This document shows, piece by piece, positions 23,278 to 30,227 of a DNA stretch of 30,344 bases. Below the pieces are notes generated by a model. The model had not been told where the DNA came from. It made no database searches and was given only the letters and a program-made list of their open reading frames with translations. Made by a program: the position numbers and the translations under genes. Source of the stretch: a virus; IMG/VR virus record IMGVR_UViG_3300017605_000843, positions 1-30,344 of that record, one strand, 5' to 3'. Each line of letters starts with the position of its first letter. The stretch's first letter is position 1.

Positions 23278-25119
23278 CTATGCACCCACCGCTCTACGAC
23301 GTGACACGCTTGCTTCCATCTGCGCCGGACCCTGCCCGCGCAGACGCGACAACAGGCCCTGAATGGCCGGCATACCGCCCGGTGGGCCACCAGCCTGGCC
23401 GTACGCCACGCCCTCGGTCAGCCCGTTCTCGCGCACCCCAGGTGGTAGCTCCGGCCCGCCAGGACCGGCGGGCCCCTCCGGGCCCATACCCTGCTCCGGG
23501 ATAGCACCCTCGGGAACCTCTGGCTCCTCCGGCTCGGGCGGCGCGAACGCCTCCAAGGCGGCATCCTCGATGGACTTGCCCTTCTTGCGGAGCTGGATCA
23601 GCTTCGCCACCGCGGTCAACACCTGCCGCGGGTCCTGGCCCTGCATCACCATCGGACCGATAGCCTGCTCCAGGCCCATCAGGCCCTGCCTCAGCGCCGA
23701 GGAGAGGCCCTCGGCGTCCACCTGCCGCTGCTCCTCTTCAGGATCGAGGTCGAACGGGAGCTGCCTGCGGGTGGTATCGCGGCTGATCAGCTCGTCACCG
23801 CGCAGCTGAAGCAGCGCAACCAGCGCCTGCGCCGGGGTCTGGCCGGACGCGAACCCGTAGGTCACCTTGCAGGAGTAGCTGTCGCCGATGTCCTTCACGG
23901 GCGCGTAGGTGATCTCGAACGGCTTGCCGGTCAACACGCCCGTGATCTTCTTCTGGACGTTCGGCCACAGGGCCACATCCAGGGTGAAGCACAGCTCGGT
24001 GGCCTCCTCCAGCGCCCGGCCAATGACCGTCTGCATGGTCTTGACCTGGGTGTTGAGCGTCCCCGCCAGGGCCTCCACACCCTTGCCGGTGATGATGTTC
24101 CCGGAGATGCCCCCGGAGCGGGCCTCCGGGTAGCGGGAGCCCTCCTTCACCGCCCGATCAAGCTGCTCCGCCACCGCGAACACGTCATCAGGGATATCGA
24201 GCCTGACGCGCCCGATGGACTGCGCCCCGTTCTGGGAGCGGATCACCGAGTTCGGGCCATACGACATCTCGGTGACGTCATCCGGCACCGCGATCGGGGC
24301 GTTGATCGCCTTATCGGCGGCGTCCAGCTGGTACTGGGTGATGATGTGCTTCGCCAACATCGGGAACACGGCGTCGTCGTACTGCCCGCGGGGCGTGTCC
24401 TCCTGGTCCGGCCGCTCCGCGATAGCCACCAGCGTCCGACCCAGGTTGTGCCGCCACTGGGCCAGCACGTGATACCCGCAATCGGGCAGATACACCACGT
24501 TCTGGTCGCGGTCCCGGTAGTCCACCAGCTGCACGGTCTCGGAAGCCGACCGCTTGCGCCCGCCCTCGTATTCAATGAACGGTGCCGAGTCCGGGTACTT
24601 GGACACCAGGGTCAGCACATCAACGTAGCTGACTTTCGCGTACCAGATGGTGCGCCGGAACCGGTCCTTGTAGTAGTAGGTGCCGAAGCTGGACTCCCAG
24701 CGGATACGCGGGCACTTTTCCTGCCAGTCCGGGTCCACCAGGTACACGCCGAACGCATACGACATGGCAGCGTCCGAGAAGTCGATGTTCTGGACCGCCA
24801 GGTCCGACTTGTCCCAGTAGTAGGACGCCACCTTGTTCTTCTTGCCGGCACGAGCCACATCGGCGGCGCTGGACATGTTGCCGGAGGCGCACGACAGGGA
24901 CGGCAGCGGGGCAATCAGCTCCGCCGTGTCCCTGGCCGCGTTGTCAATGGCATTCGCGATAGCCATCTGCGGCATGGAGTCGGCGAAATGCCCGGGGAAT
25001 TCCTCGTGCAGCTTGCCGCGCCTGACGAGGCGGACCAGGTGCGAGTCCCGGTCGCGCTGCTGGGAGCGCATGCGCATGGCCTCCACGTGCGTGTGGAGGC
25101 GCTGGATTTCGTCTGTCAT
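23278..25119 (-). CDS. Portal protein
   Basis: A 613-aa protein directly following terminase, with its ATG overlapping the terminase... coding end by 4 bp (ATGA). The mixed alpha/beta body (DNAARDTAELIAPLPSLSCA, ESSFGTYYYKDRFRRTIWYA, TEMSYGPNSVIRSQNGAQS) and the segment with repeated long helices near 330-400 (GVEALAGTLNTQVKTMQTVI) fit a portal ring subunit with the stem and clip regions. The last 100 residues are Pro/Gly-rich and probably disordered. Size is within the usual range for short-tailed phage portals. The dodecameric ring forms the DNA gate at one capsid vertex. Confidence 0.82.
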   Translation of the reverse strand: MTDEIQRLHTHVEAMRMRSQQRDRDSHLVRLVRRGKLHEEFPGHFADSMPQMAIANAIDNAARDTAELIAPLPSLSCASGNMSSAADVARAGKKNKVASYYWDKSDLAVQNIDFSDAAMSYAFGVYLVDPDWQEKCPRIRWESSFGTYYYKDRFRRTIWYAKVSYVDVLTLVSKYPDSAPFIEYEGGRKRSASETVQLVDYRDRDQNVVYLPDCGYHVLAQWRHNLGRTLVAIAERPDQEDTPRGQYDDAVFPMLAKHIITQYQLDAADKAINAPIAVPDDVTEMSYGPNSVIRSQNGAQSIGRVRLDIPDDVFAVAEQLDRAVKEGSRYPEARSGGISGNIITGKGVEALAGTLNTQVKTMQTVIGRALEEATELCFTLDVALWPNVQKKITGVLTGKPFEITYAPVKDIGDSYSCKVTYGFASGQTPAQALVALLQLRGDELISRDTTRRQLPFDLDPEEEQRQVDAEGLSSALRQGLMGLEQAIGPMVMQGQDPRQVLTAVAKLIQLRKKGKSIEDAALEAFAPPEPEEPEVPEGAIPEQGMGPEGPAGPGGPELPPGVRENGLTEGVAYGQAGGPPGGMPAIQGLLSRLRGQGPAQMEASVSRRRAVGA

Positions 25120-27107
25120 GCCGACCCCAGTACGTCACGCCACTGGTATGGCTCAGGCTCTCTGGCGTGCCTGTTCTGACTGGCCATGATTGCCTCAAAT
25201 TGCTCTTGATGGCTGTCGAATCTAAACGTGCCGCGCTGCGCCATGGCGGCGCGAGAAACGAACCGGGACTCAAAGTGGGTTTGAGAACCCAACCCACCCC
25301 TCAGATATTGTCGCACACCCAATTCGGCGAACCAGAGCATCATCACCATGTCCTGGATCTGCTTCTTGTTCCCCGCCTCCCACGTCGTCAACTGCCCCTT
25401 CAACGTGTCGATATGGGGGCAGCGCCGCGGCGACGGCAAATCAATACGGCCGTCACCATCAGGGGCAGGCTCAGCGATACCGTGCCCCGGGGAAAGGGGC
25501 ACCATCTTGCCGTCAATCAACTGCACCGCCGCCAAGAACAACGGCTGGAGGGTGGCTTCCACCCCTTTGTCGGGGTCCCACTTGTTCTGCCGGGTCTCGT
25601 GCTCCACCAGCCGGCAGCCGTGGGCGGTCAGGAACTCCCGGATCTCGGGCAGCTGAGTGATGAACTGCTGAACCGCGTTCTTCTCGATCCGCCACTCATT
25701 GATCCCGTACTTCAAGGTCCAGTCCTTGAGCCGCTGAATCGACTCGGCCGGGTAGACGCCCTTCTTCGTCCAGGCGTCCAGCACCCAACGGCGGGCCTTC
25801 AGCCCGTACTTCTTGTCGACCGCCACCACACCCATCGCGTTGAAGCCCGCACTGGACGCCGGGTCCCACGCGCCCACCTTGTAGAGGCCCTGCTGCCCCT
25901 CGCGCCGGTGCCCTGGCGCCATCGGGGTCATGGGCCCGTGGAAGCGGTACTTGGAGATGGAGGCGTTGACCGCCTCAGCCGGGAACGTGGCGTTGTCCGG
26001 CACGTCGTTCTGCTGGTAGATCAGCTCGAAATGCCGCGGGTTGGCGAACGCGGCCCGCTTCTTGCGGATCACCTTCGGGGCCATGCGCTCCGGCCACAAC
26101 ACCTGCCAGGTGTTCCAGTCTGTGGAGTGCTCGTTCTCCAGGATCGCGGGCTGGCTGAAGTAGGTGTAGGTCGGGTTGTCTTCCAGGTCCTTCGCCTCGT
26201 CGCGAAGGTAGCGGTACATGTCCACCGTGCCCACGCGGGTGCCCAGCACCACCAGCCTGCCGGGGCTCTCGCTCTCCGTGCCCGGCTCCAGGCGGGACGA
26301 GACCTCCTGCGCCACCCAGTTGGCGTGCGCCTCGTAGGAGGTGTAGTTGGTGAGGTCCTCGCAGTCATCGAGGATCACCCAGTCGGCGCGCGTGCCGTAA
26401 ATCTGGCCGCCGATGCCCAGGGCCTGGACGGTGGGGTCCTTCTCCTCCGGGTTCCGGCCCTTCACGTAGATCATGTCCTCGCGCCAGGCCAGGCCATCCG
26501 CCTTGTCGTCGGACCGCCAACCGCCCTCCGGCCCGAACGCGGCATGCATCTGCTCGTAGCGCGGGTGCGTGAGCCGCTGCTTGATGCCCAACAGGAACTG
26601 CTTCGCCAAGCGCTGCGTCTTGGAGACGATGATGATGCGGACTGACGGGTCACGGTTGATCAACCACGTTACGAAGTTCATCGTCCACGTGGCCGACTTG
26701 CCGTGGTTCGGCGGGAAGTTGAGGATCACCTGGTCGGTGCCCTCAGCACCCACCTGGTACTTCATCAGCGGGAAGCGTTGAACCTTCTCGCCGCCTTCCG
26801 TCACCCAGAAGTCGCGGGGCTCACGGCCCGACATGACGTCGAACGCCCGCAGCTGATGCAGCGGCAAAGGCTGGAACAAGTACTTGGCCGCGAACTCGGG
26901 GAAGTCCGGCACCACAGCCGCGGCCTTCTCGCCACGCTTCACCCGCTCCGCGATGGCGTCGGCACGCTTCTTGAAGTCGGGCTTCTTGCGCCAGTCCTTC
27001 CAGGTCTCCTCGGAGCGCCCCACCGAAGCCATGGCTTCGCGCACACCCATGCCGGCGGCGCGGCGCTGGAGCACCAGCTCCATAGCCTCTTGGGTGGGGA
27101 TCTTCAC
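25116..27107 (-). CDS. terL: Terminase large subunit
   Basis: The GTG at 27107 with AGGAG ahead is chosen; the frame is open further upstream but that part is non-coding in character. The 663-aa protein starts with an HTH-like helical segment (MELVLQRRAAGMGVREAMAS, 8-45). The ATPase has Walker A FPPNHGKSA (131-139), Walker B VILDDCED (244-251) and a coupling motif VVLGTR (286-291). The RNase H-like nuclease has acidic residues Asp415 in GAWDPA, Glu475 in WRIEKNA and probably Asp586 near the end of the domain. It packages DNA through the portal. No separate small subunit was seen upstream, so the N-terminal helices may help DNA recognition. Confidence 0.95.
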   Translation of the reverse strand: MKIPTQEAMELVLQRRAAGMGVREAMASVGRSEETWKDWRKKPDFKKRADAIAERVKRGEKAAAVVPDFPEFAAKYLFQPLPLHQLRAFDVMSGREPRDFWVTEGGEKVQRFPLMKYQVGAEGTDQVILNFPPNHGKSATWTMNFVTWLINRDPSVRIIIVSKTQRLAKQFLLGIKQRLTHPRYEQMHAAFGPEGGWRSDDKADGLAWREDMIYVKGRNPEEKDPTVQALGIGGQIYGTRADWVILDDCEDLTNYTSYEAHANWVAQEVSSRLEPGTESESPGRLVVLGTRVGTVDMYRYLRDEAKDLEDNPTYTYFSQPAILENEHSTDWNTWQVLWPERMAPKVIRKKRAAFANPRHFELIYQQNDVPDNATFPAEAVNASISKYRFHGPMTPMAPGHRREGQQGLYKVGAWDPASSAGFNAMGVVAVDKKYGLKARRWVLDAWTKKGVYPAESIQRLKDWTLKYGINEWRIEKNAVQQFITQLPEIREFLTAHGCRLVEHETRQNKWDPDKGVEATLQPLFLAAVQLIDGKMVPLSPGHGIAEPAPDGDGRIDLPSPRRCPHIDTLKGQLTTWEAGNKKQIQDMVMMLWFAELGVRQYLRGGLGSQTHFESRFVSRAAMAQRGTFRFDSHQEQFEAIMASQNRHAREPEPYQWRDVLGSA

Positions 27108-27404
27108 GGGACTCCTGAACGTGATGAAAGCGCATACACGCAATCCGGCGTGTGAGGTGTTAGTCCGGCACCAGGAAAAGGGTAGAGAAAGGGCCATCAG
27201 TGACTGGCTGACCCAGCAGCGCGCTCTTGGATGAGCGCTGACCGGCACGAGCGGGAGCGAGTGCTGGTGCTCAAGCGCCGGGCTTGTAGGCCCGGCTTGC
27301 AGCAAGACAAACTGGACCCACAGGAATAGTAGCAACCCCAAAAGAGGGTCCTCTGACCTGCGGCTTTCTAGTAGGTGACCTCTATCACACGTGCGGTAGC
27401 GTAG
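27108..27404 (-). other. Non-coding stretch with tandem hairpins upstream of terL
   Basis: No gene is visible in these 297 bp. CAGCGC...GCGCTG with inner GCTC/GAGC pairs (27217-27240) and GCCGGGC-TTGTAG-GCCCGGC (27277-27296) are strong hairpins. The stretch separates three small genes from terL, so it may hold a processing site, a weak terminator or an internal promoter; no clear promoter was found. Confidence 0.45.
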
Positions 27405-27716
27405 CTATCCGCCGCTAGCGACACTCACTCCGTTCGTGTCGATTACGTACTGAGGGGGCGCCCCTTCAAGGGCGGCACCCCTCCGCAACCGCCCCACAAC
27501 AGTGCCGTGCTCCAGCAACTGCGCCTTCAAAGGCGGCGAGTAGATCGGCACCTTCTCGTAGGTGGCGTTCCGGAACAGCCCCGACAACACGACCACCTGA
27601 GCGAACACCGGGAAGGTGGTCCCACGTGCGGTCTTCAGCTCTTCCTCGCCAGTCAGAGCTGTCACATGCAGCATGCGCCCCTCGAAGGCGCGCTCCTGCC
27701 AGGCCGGTTTATCCAC
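27405..27716 (-). CDS. Hypothetical protein, 103 aa
   Basis: A beta-rich protein starting with GTG at 27716 inside the end of the upstream gene (8-bp overlap). Segments MLHVTALTGEEELKTARG, FPVFAQVVVLSGLFRNATY and KVPIYSPPLKAQLLEHGTVV suggest a small barrel such as an OB-like fold. It is the third gene from the promoter of the late operon. A role in packaging or DNA binding would fit its place, but this is not shown. Confidence 0.6.
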   Translation of the reverse strand: MDKPAWQERAFEGRMLHVTALTGEEELKTARGTTFPVFAQVVVLSGLFRNATYEKVPIYSPPLKAQLLEHGTVVGRLRRGAALEGAPPQYVIDTNGVSVASGG

Positions 27717-27924
27717 GGCGGGCCCTCACCTTCCGGACGGAAGTCCAGCCAGCCCTGAACCCGCGGCAGACAATCCAGTCGCCCCCGCAGGGGCAGACTT
27801 TCCCGCGCTGATCCTCTAGCCGGTCACTCACTGGCGTCTCAAACGCCAGCTTGATGCCGAGCGCTACCCCATGCCCGAACAGATCGGGGTAGAGGAACAG
27901 GTCATCCGAGGTCAATTTCCTCAT
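27709..27924 (-). CDS. Small Cys-containing hypothetical protein
   Basis: A 71-aa protein with CPCGG and a further Cys (VCPCGGDWIVCRGF) and a strongly basic C-terminus. It overlaps both neighbours by a few bases, so the three small genes form one translational unit. The Cys cluster suggests metal binding. Function unknown. Confidence 0.6.
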   Translation of the reverse strand: MRKLTSDDLFLYPDLFGHGVALGIKLAFETPVSDRLEDQRGKVCPCGGDWIVCRGFRAGWTSVRKVRARRG

Positions 27925-28145
27925 GGCTCACCCTGGCAGGGGCAGCCCACGGGGCCCCAGCCTGAATTGTCGGGCTGGCCGCAGGGGCAGAACCACTCCA
28001 CGCAGTTCCCTTCCGAGCAGGGCCGCTGTTCCAGCTCGGAATCCTTGCGCCTGCCGCAGCAGGCCCGCGGGGCTCGCCCGTAGGCGGCCACCAGCGCGAT
28101 GAACTCGGGGTCGTCACCGAGCAGCTCCCGCTCCCAATCCTGCAT
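27921..28145 (-). CDS. Small Cys-rich hypothetical protein, first gene of the late operon
   Basis: A 74-aa protein with eight cysteines: CC near residue 29, then C...C at 43-48, CPC at 53-55, and CPC near the end. The N-terminus is an acidic helix (MQDWERELLGDDPEFIALVA). The Cys spacing indicates one or two zinc sites. It is the first leftward gene after the large divergent intergenic region and overlaps the next gene by ATGA. Confidence 0.65.
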   Translation of the reverse strand: MQDWERELLGDDPEFIALVAAYGRAPRACCGRRKDSELEQRPCSEGNCVEWFCPCGQPDNSGWGPVGCPCQGEP

Positions 28146-28211
28146 ATAACCAGTCTAGAAACCGGGCAGACATAGCCCCGTCAGCTTCCGTCCCCAGGTC
28201 GGACGGTCGGT

Positions 28212-28261
28212 CCCCCTATCCCCCAGGTTCTCCCCCCATATCCCCGCCCAGTCCCACCCCC
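28212..28261 (-). promoter_or_regulatory. Two G-quadruplex motifs in the late-operon leader
   Basis: The plus strand has seven C-runs of 3-6 bases. On the minus strand they give two standard four-run G-quadruplex patterns that share one run: 28242-28261 with loops of 1, 3 and 1, and 28212-28245 with loops of 4, 7 and 3. If the leftward promoter at 28294-28322 is real, these lie in the 5' untranslated RNA of the late operon. Confidence 0.65.
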
Positions 28262-28293
28262 GGTCAAAATCACCCCACATTTCGACGCGGAGA

Positions 28294-28322
28294 GTAATAT
28301 ATATACACACACATAGTAACAA
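28294..28322 (-). promoter_or_regulatory. Candidate late-operon promoter in an AT-rich stretch
   Basis: On the minus strand TTGTTA (28322-28317) and TATTAC (28299-28294) are 17 bp apart within an alternating TATATATA/ACACACA stretch, the most AT-rich place in the window. It faces the leftward virion operon with a leader of about 140 nt. The same stretch could be a DNA-unwinding element. Confidence 0.45.
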
Positions 28323-28341
28323 ACAGGGGGGTCTGCACGCG

Positions 28342-28357
28342 CGCCCGCGCGCGGGCG
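28342..28357. repeat. 16-bp perfect GC palindrome
   Basis: CGCCCGCGCGCGGGCG is a perfect palindrome within a run of pure G and C next to the AT-rich stretch. Possible roles are a hairpin terminator between divergent units, a Z-DNA forming tract, or part of an origin or packaging site. Confidence 0.5.
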
Positions 28358-28416
28358 GCGCGGCCGGCGCACCACAGCTGACCTGCGTAAATACAGCTAT
28401 GTAAGATCATCATGTA

Positions 28417-28437
28417 CCCCCTCCCCCCGCCCCACCC
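28417..28437 (-). promoter_or_regulatory. Third G-quadruplex motif, one-base loops
   Basis: Four C-runs of 5, 6, 4 and 3 bases separated by single bases give, on the minus strand, a four-run G-quadruplex with 1-nt loops, predicted to be very stable. It lies between the two divergent operons. Confidence 0.6.
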
Positions 28438-28462
28438 GGGGGCATCCCGCCCGATTATGCAT

Positions 28463-28534
28463 GCAGTACGGGCGTACTGCTAGATAGGGGCGGCAGGCCG
28501 GACCCGACCCCTCGTATTGCGTATGGCGTACGCA
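28463..28534. repeat. Two palindromes upstream of the rightward operon
   Basis: GCAGTACG-GG-CGTACTGC (28463-28480) has perfect 8-bp arms and abuts a TAGATA hexamer preceded by TGC; TGCGTA-TGGCG-TACGCA (28518-28534) has 6-bp arms. Both share the CGTAC core but differ from the CTTGTG sites, so they may bind a second regulator. Confidence 0.5.
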
Positions 28535-28589
28535 GTGAGGTGCCGAGCTGGGCTGACCCGCCGTGACCAAACCGTGACTTGACTCGGGG

Positions 28590-28639
28590 TTGCTTGTGGA
28601 GTCAGGCTTGTGATCCGCAAGTCAAGGCAAACCACAAGG
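28590..28639 (+). promoter_or_regulatory. CTTGTG operator copies before the rightward operon
   Basis: CTTGTGG (28593-28599), CTTGTGA (28607-28613) and CCACAAGG (28632-28639) repeat the half-site of the integrase control region; the 10-mer TTGCTTGTGG at 28590-28599 is identical to 1108-1117. The last site includes the ribosome site of the first gene. A TTGACT at 28579-28584 may be a -35; the -10 is unclear. Confidence 0.55.
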
Positions 28640-28646
28640 AGTGGAC

Positions 28647-28913
28647 ATGACCGAGAGCGTGGCGCAGCGGCTGGCCGAGCGGATCCAGGGGCTGGTGAAC
28701 GATCTGGAGCCGGCGGTGGTGAGCGAGGTCCGTAAGCACCTGGCCGAGGCGCTGAGCGGGGTGGCGCAGGACGTGGAGGACGACGGCATGGTGGCGCTGG
28801 CCCCGGATGGGTGCGGGCGGCCCACGCCGCTGGATGTGGCGTCGGAGGAGTCGTTCGTGGAGGGCATGCGGTTCGCGGCCCGCCTGGTGGCGGACGAGCA
28901 GTTCGACTACTGA
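28647..28913 (+). CDS. Small acidic helical protein, unknown function
   Basis: An 88-aa protein. The ATG at 28647 follows AAGGAG by five bases; an in-frame GTG six bases earlier is less well placed. The sequence is helical (VAQRLAERIQGLVNDLEPAV, VRKHLAEALSGVAQDVEDD) with a second helix near the end (FVEGMRFAARLVADEQFDY). As the first gene after CTTGTG operators it should be repressed in the lysogen. Function unknown. Confidence 0.65.
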   Translation: MTESVAQRLAERIQGLVNDLEPAVVSEVRKHLAEALSGVAQDVEDDGMVALAPDGCGRPTPLDVASEESFVEGMRFAARLVADEQFDY

Positions 28914-28924
28914 GCCGGTTGCGT

Positions 28925-28947
28925 GGTGCCCGTACGGGGCGGGCACC
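28925..28947 (+). terminator. Intergenic hairpin
   Basis: GGTGCCCG/CGGGCACC, 8-bp perfect stem with a 7-base loop, just after the first rightward gene. There is no U tract, so it may be a partial terminator or an mRNA-stabilising element. Confidence 0.5.
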
Positions 28948-28982
28948 CGCGCTGTCAGTTCAGGAGCGAAGGAGAGAGAGCG

Positions 28983-29300
28983 ATGGACGACAAGGACTTG
29001 GGCATCCTGAGCCCGAACATGGTTTACGTGATGTGCTACCCGACCGGCCCGGACTTGTGGATGCGCCGCGATGAGCTGGACATCCCCGAGGAGGTAAAAG
29101 CCGGCACGGAGGTGTGGCTTGCCCCCGCCGGCGCCCTGGCCGCGGCCGGCGTCAAGGTAGTCCGCGCAGTGACGGGTCACCGTGTCGAGCTGGAGTGGGA
29201 GGCGGACCAATTGCGCCTGCGCACAGGTAACGACACGCGATTTCACGCAGTGATCGACAAGGGTGTCGTGCTGAGCGGCACCGTCGTGGAGATGCGCTGA
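28983..29300 (+). CDS. Hypothetical protein, 105 aa
   Basis: The ATG at 28983 has AAGGAG upstream; an earlier in-frame GTG is rejected because it falls in the hairpin. The N-terminus (MDDKDLGILSPNMVYVMCYP) and the central part (EVKAGTEVWLAPAGALAAAG, KVVRAVTGHRVELEWEADQL) suggest a compact beta-rich fold. Unknown function; part of the small-gene rightward series. Confidence 0.65.
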   Translation: MDDKDLGILSPNMVYVMCYPTGPDLWMRRDELDIPEEVKAGTEVWLAPAGALAAAGVKVVRAVTGHRVELEWEADQLRLRTGNDTRFHAVIDKGVVLSGTVVEMR

Positions 29301-29333
29301 TCAGCGATCGGTCGACCGGTTAAGGAGAGCGTG

Positions 29334-29492
29334 ATGAGTGAGTGCTGGAGCGGCTGGTGTATCGCCAGCGACTGCGACGGATACAACCACGTGGATGTCA
29401 CCGGCTACACGTGGCAGGAAGCGCAGGGCGATGTCTACGACCCTGAGCGTGGCGAGTTCGTGAGCCCGACTGAGTCGAACAGCAACGACTGA
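29334..29492 (+). CDS. Short Trp/Cys-containing protein, 52 aa
   Basis: ATG at 29334 with TAAGGAG ten bases ahead. The protein (MSECWSGWCIASDCDGYNHV to the end NSND) contains three cysteines in its first 15 residues and several aromatic residues, then an acidic tail. The good ribosome site and the position between other small genes support it. Function unknown. Confidence 0.6.
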   Translation: MSECWSGWCIASDCDGYNHVDVTGYTWQEAQGDVYDPERGEFVSPTESNSND

Positions 29493-29504
29493 CCCGCTTG
29501 CTTC

Positions 29505-29526
29505 GGGCACGACGTTGAGCGTGCCC
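29505..29526 (+). terminator. Intergenic hairpin
   Basis: GGGCACG-ACGTTGAG-CGTGCCC, a 7-bp perfect stem, lies between the 52-aa gene and the next one. It shares the GTGCCC core with the hairpin at 28925-28947. No U tract follows. Confidence 0.45.
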
Positions 29527-29559
29527 CTAGCTGGTTGATCAGACGGCAAGGGAGTTGTC

Positions 29560-29769
29560 ATGTCGAGGAAGTCTTGGGCCATCATGCGTCTGGTCCTGTT
29601 CGCTGCGGCACTGTTGGCCGCGGCCGTGTTCAGCGTGACCACGTACGCGGGTGCGCTGGGCTCGGAACCGGTGACCGTGGAGGTGACGGGCGTGGACTGC
29701 CCGACCGAGGACAGCTGCACGGTGGACTACTACGACGGGGCGTGGCACGTGACGGAGGTGCAGCCGTGA
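29560..29769 (+). CDS. Small membrane-anchored or secreted protein, 69 aa
   Basis: ATG at 29560 with AAGGGAG ahead. Residues 1-10 are basic (MSRKSWAIMR), followed by a hydrophobic helix (LVLFAAALLAAAVFSVTTYA), then a short outside domain with two cysteines (VDCPTEDSCTVDYYDG) that could form a disulfide. This is a signal-anchor layout. The stop overlaps the next GTG (GTGA). Possible roles such as superinfection exclusion are speculative. Confidence 0.65.
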   Translation: MSRKSWAIMRLVLFAAALLAAAVFSVTTYAGALGSEPVTVEVTGVDCPTEDSCTVDYYDGAWHVTEVQP

Positions 29770-30005
29770 GCTACGCGGACGCGAGAGGCTGGCTGCTGGA
29801 CGAGTGCCGCACGTGCCACCAGTTCGGCTACGTCATCGAGGATGAGGTGACGGACGAGCGGTTCTGTGCCGAGCACGCCGGCCCGCTCCGCTGGAGTGGC
29901 CACGACGTGGACGCCTACAGCCTGGCTCTCAAGCTGGCGGGCATGCACGACGCTGCCTTGCCTGTCCCGTTCATCCCGTTGGAGAGTAAGAGGGGTGCGG
30001 CATGA
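29766..30005 (+). CDS. Small zinc-binding protein, 79 aa
   Basis: GTG at 29766 overlaps the previous stop. Residues 13-35 hold C-x2-C ... C-x2-H (CRTCHQFGYV, then FCAEH), a zinc-ribbon-like site. The rest contains an amphipathic helix (DVDAYSLALKLAGMHDAALP). The ATG of the next gene overlaps its stop (ATGA), so three genes are coupled. Function unknown. Confidence 0.65.
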   Translation: MSYADARGWLLDECRTCHQFGYVIEDEVTDERFCAEHAGPLRWSGHDVDAYSLALKLAGMHDAALPVPFIPLESKRGAA

Positions 30006-30172
30006 GCGAGAGCAGGCTGGCCTACGTGTACGCCTACGGCAGGTTGTCCGAGCTGGTCCGCCTGTATCTGGCGGGCCTGGCCGGTCGGGACCAGCTGGCG
30101 GACATGTCGGCCAGGATCGAGGCGGAGCTAAGGAGTGCGCTCGGCACGACTGAACCGCGGGCCGCGGGTTGA
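30002..30172 (+). CDS. Small helical protein, 56 aa
   Basis: ATG at 30002 overlaps the preceding stop. Sequence MSESRLAYVYAYGRLSELVR followed by LYLAGLAGRDQLADMSARIE is almost entirely helical and probably forms a coiled-coil dimer. It is short but well placed by coupling. Function unknown. Confidence 0.6.
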   Translation: MSESRLAYVYAYGRLSELVRLYLAGLAGRDQLADMSARIEAELRSALGTTEPRAAG

Positions 30173-30227
30173 AGCGCGGCGCACTGTCGAGACGATGCAT
30201 GATTCAGTTACTCAACAGGAGGTAGAG

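Noticed and set aside
25167-26645. A 492-codon rightward frame opposite terminase
   Set aside because: Antisense to a gene with clear Walker and nuclease motifs; composition typical of a shadow frame.
27108-27341. N-terminal extension of terminase by 78 codons
   Set aside because: The extension is hydrophobic and Cys/Ser-rich with no similarity in character to the rest; GTG 27107 has AGGAG at good spacing.
28181-28375. A 64-codon leftward frame in the intergenic region
   Set aside because: It translates the C-tracts, AT tract and GC palindrome; no ribosome site and implausible composition.
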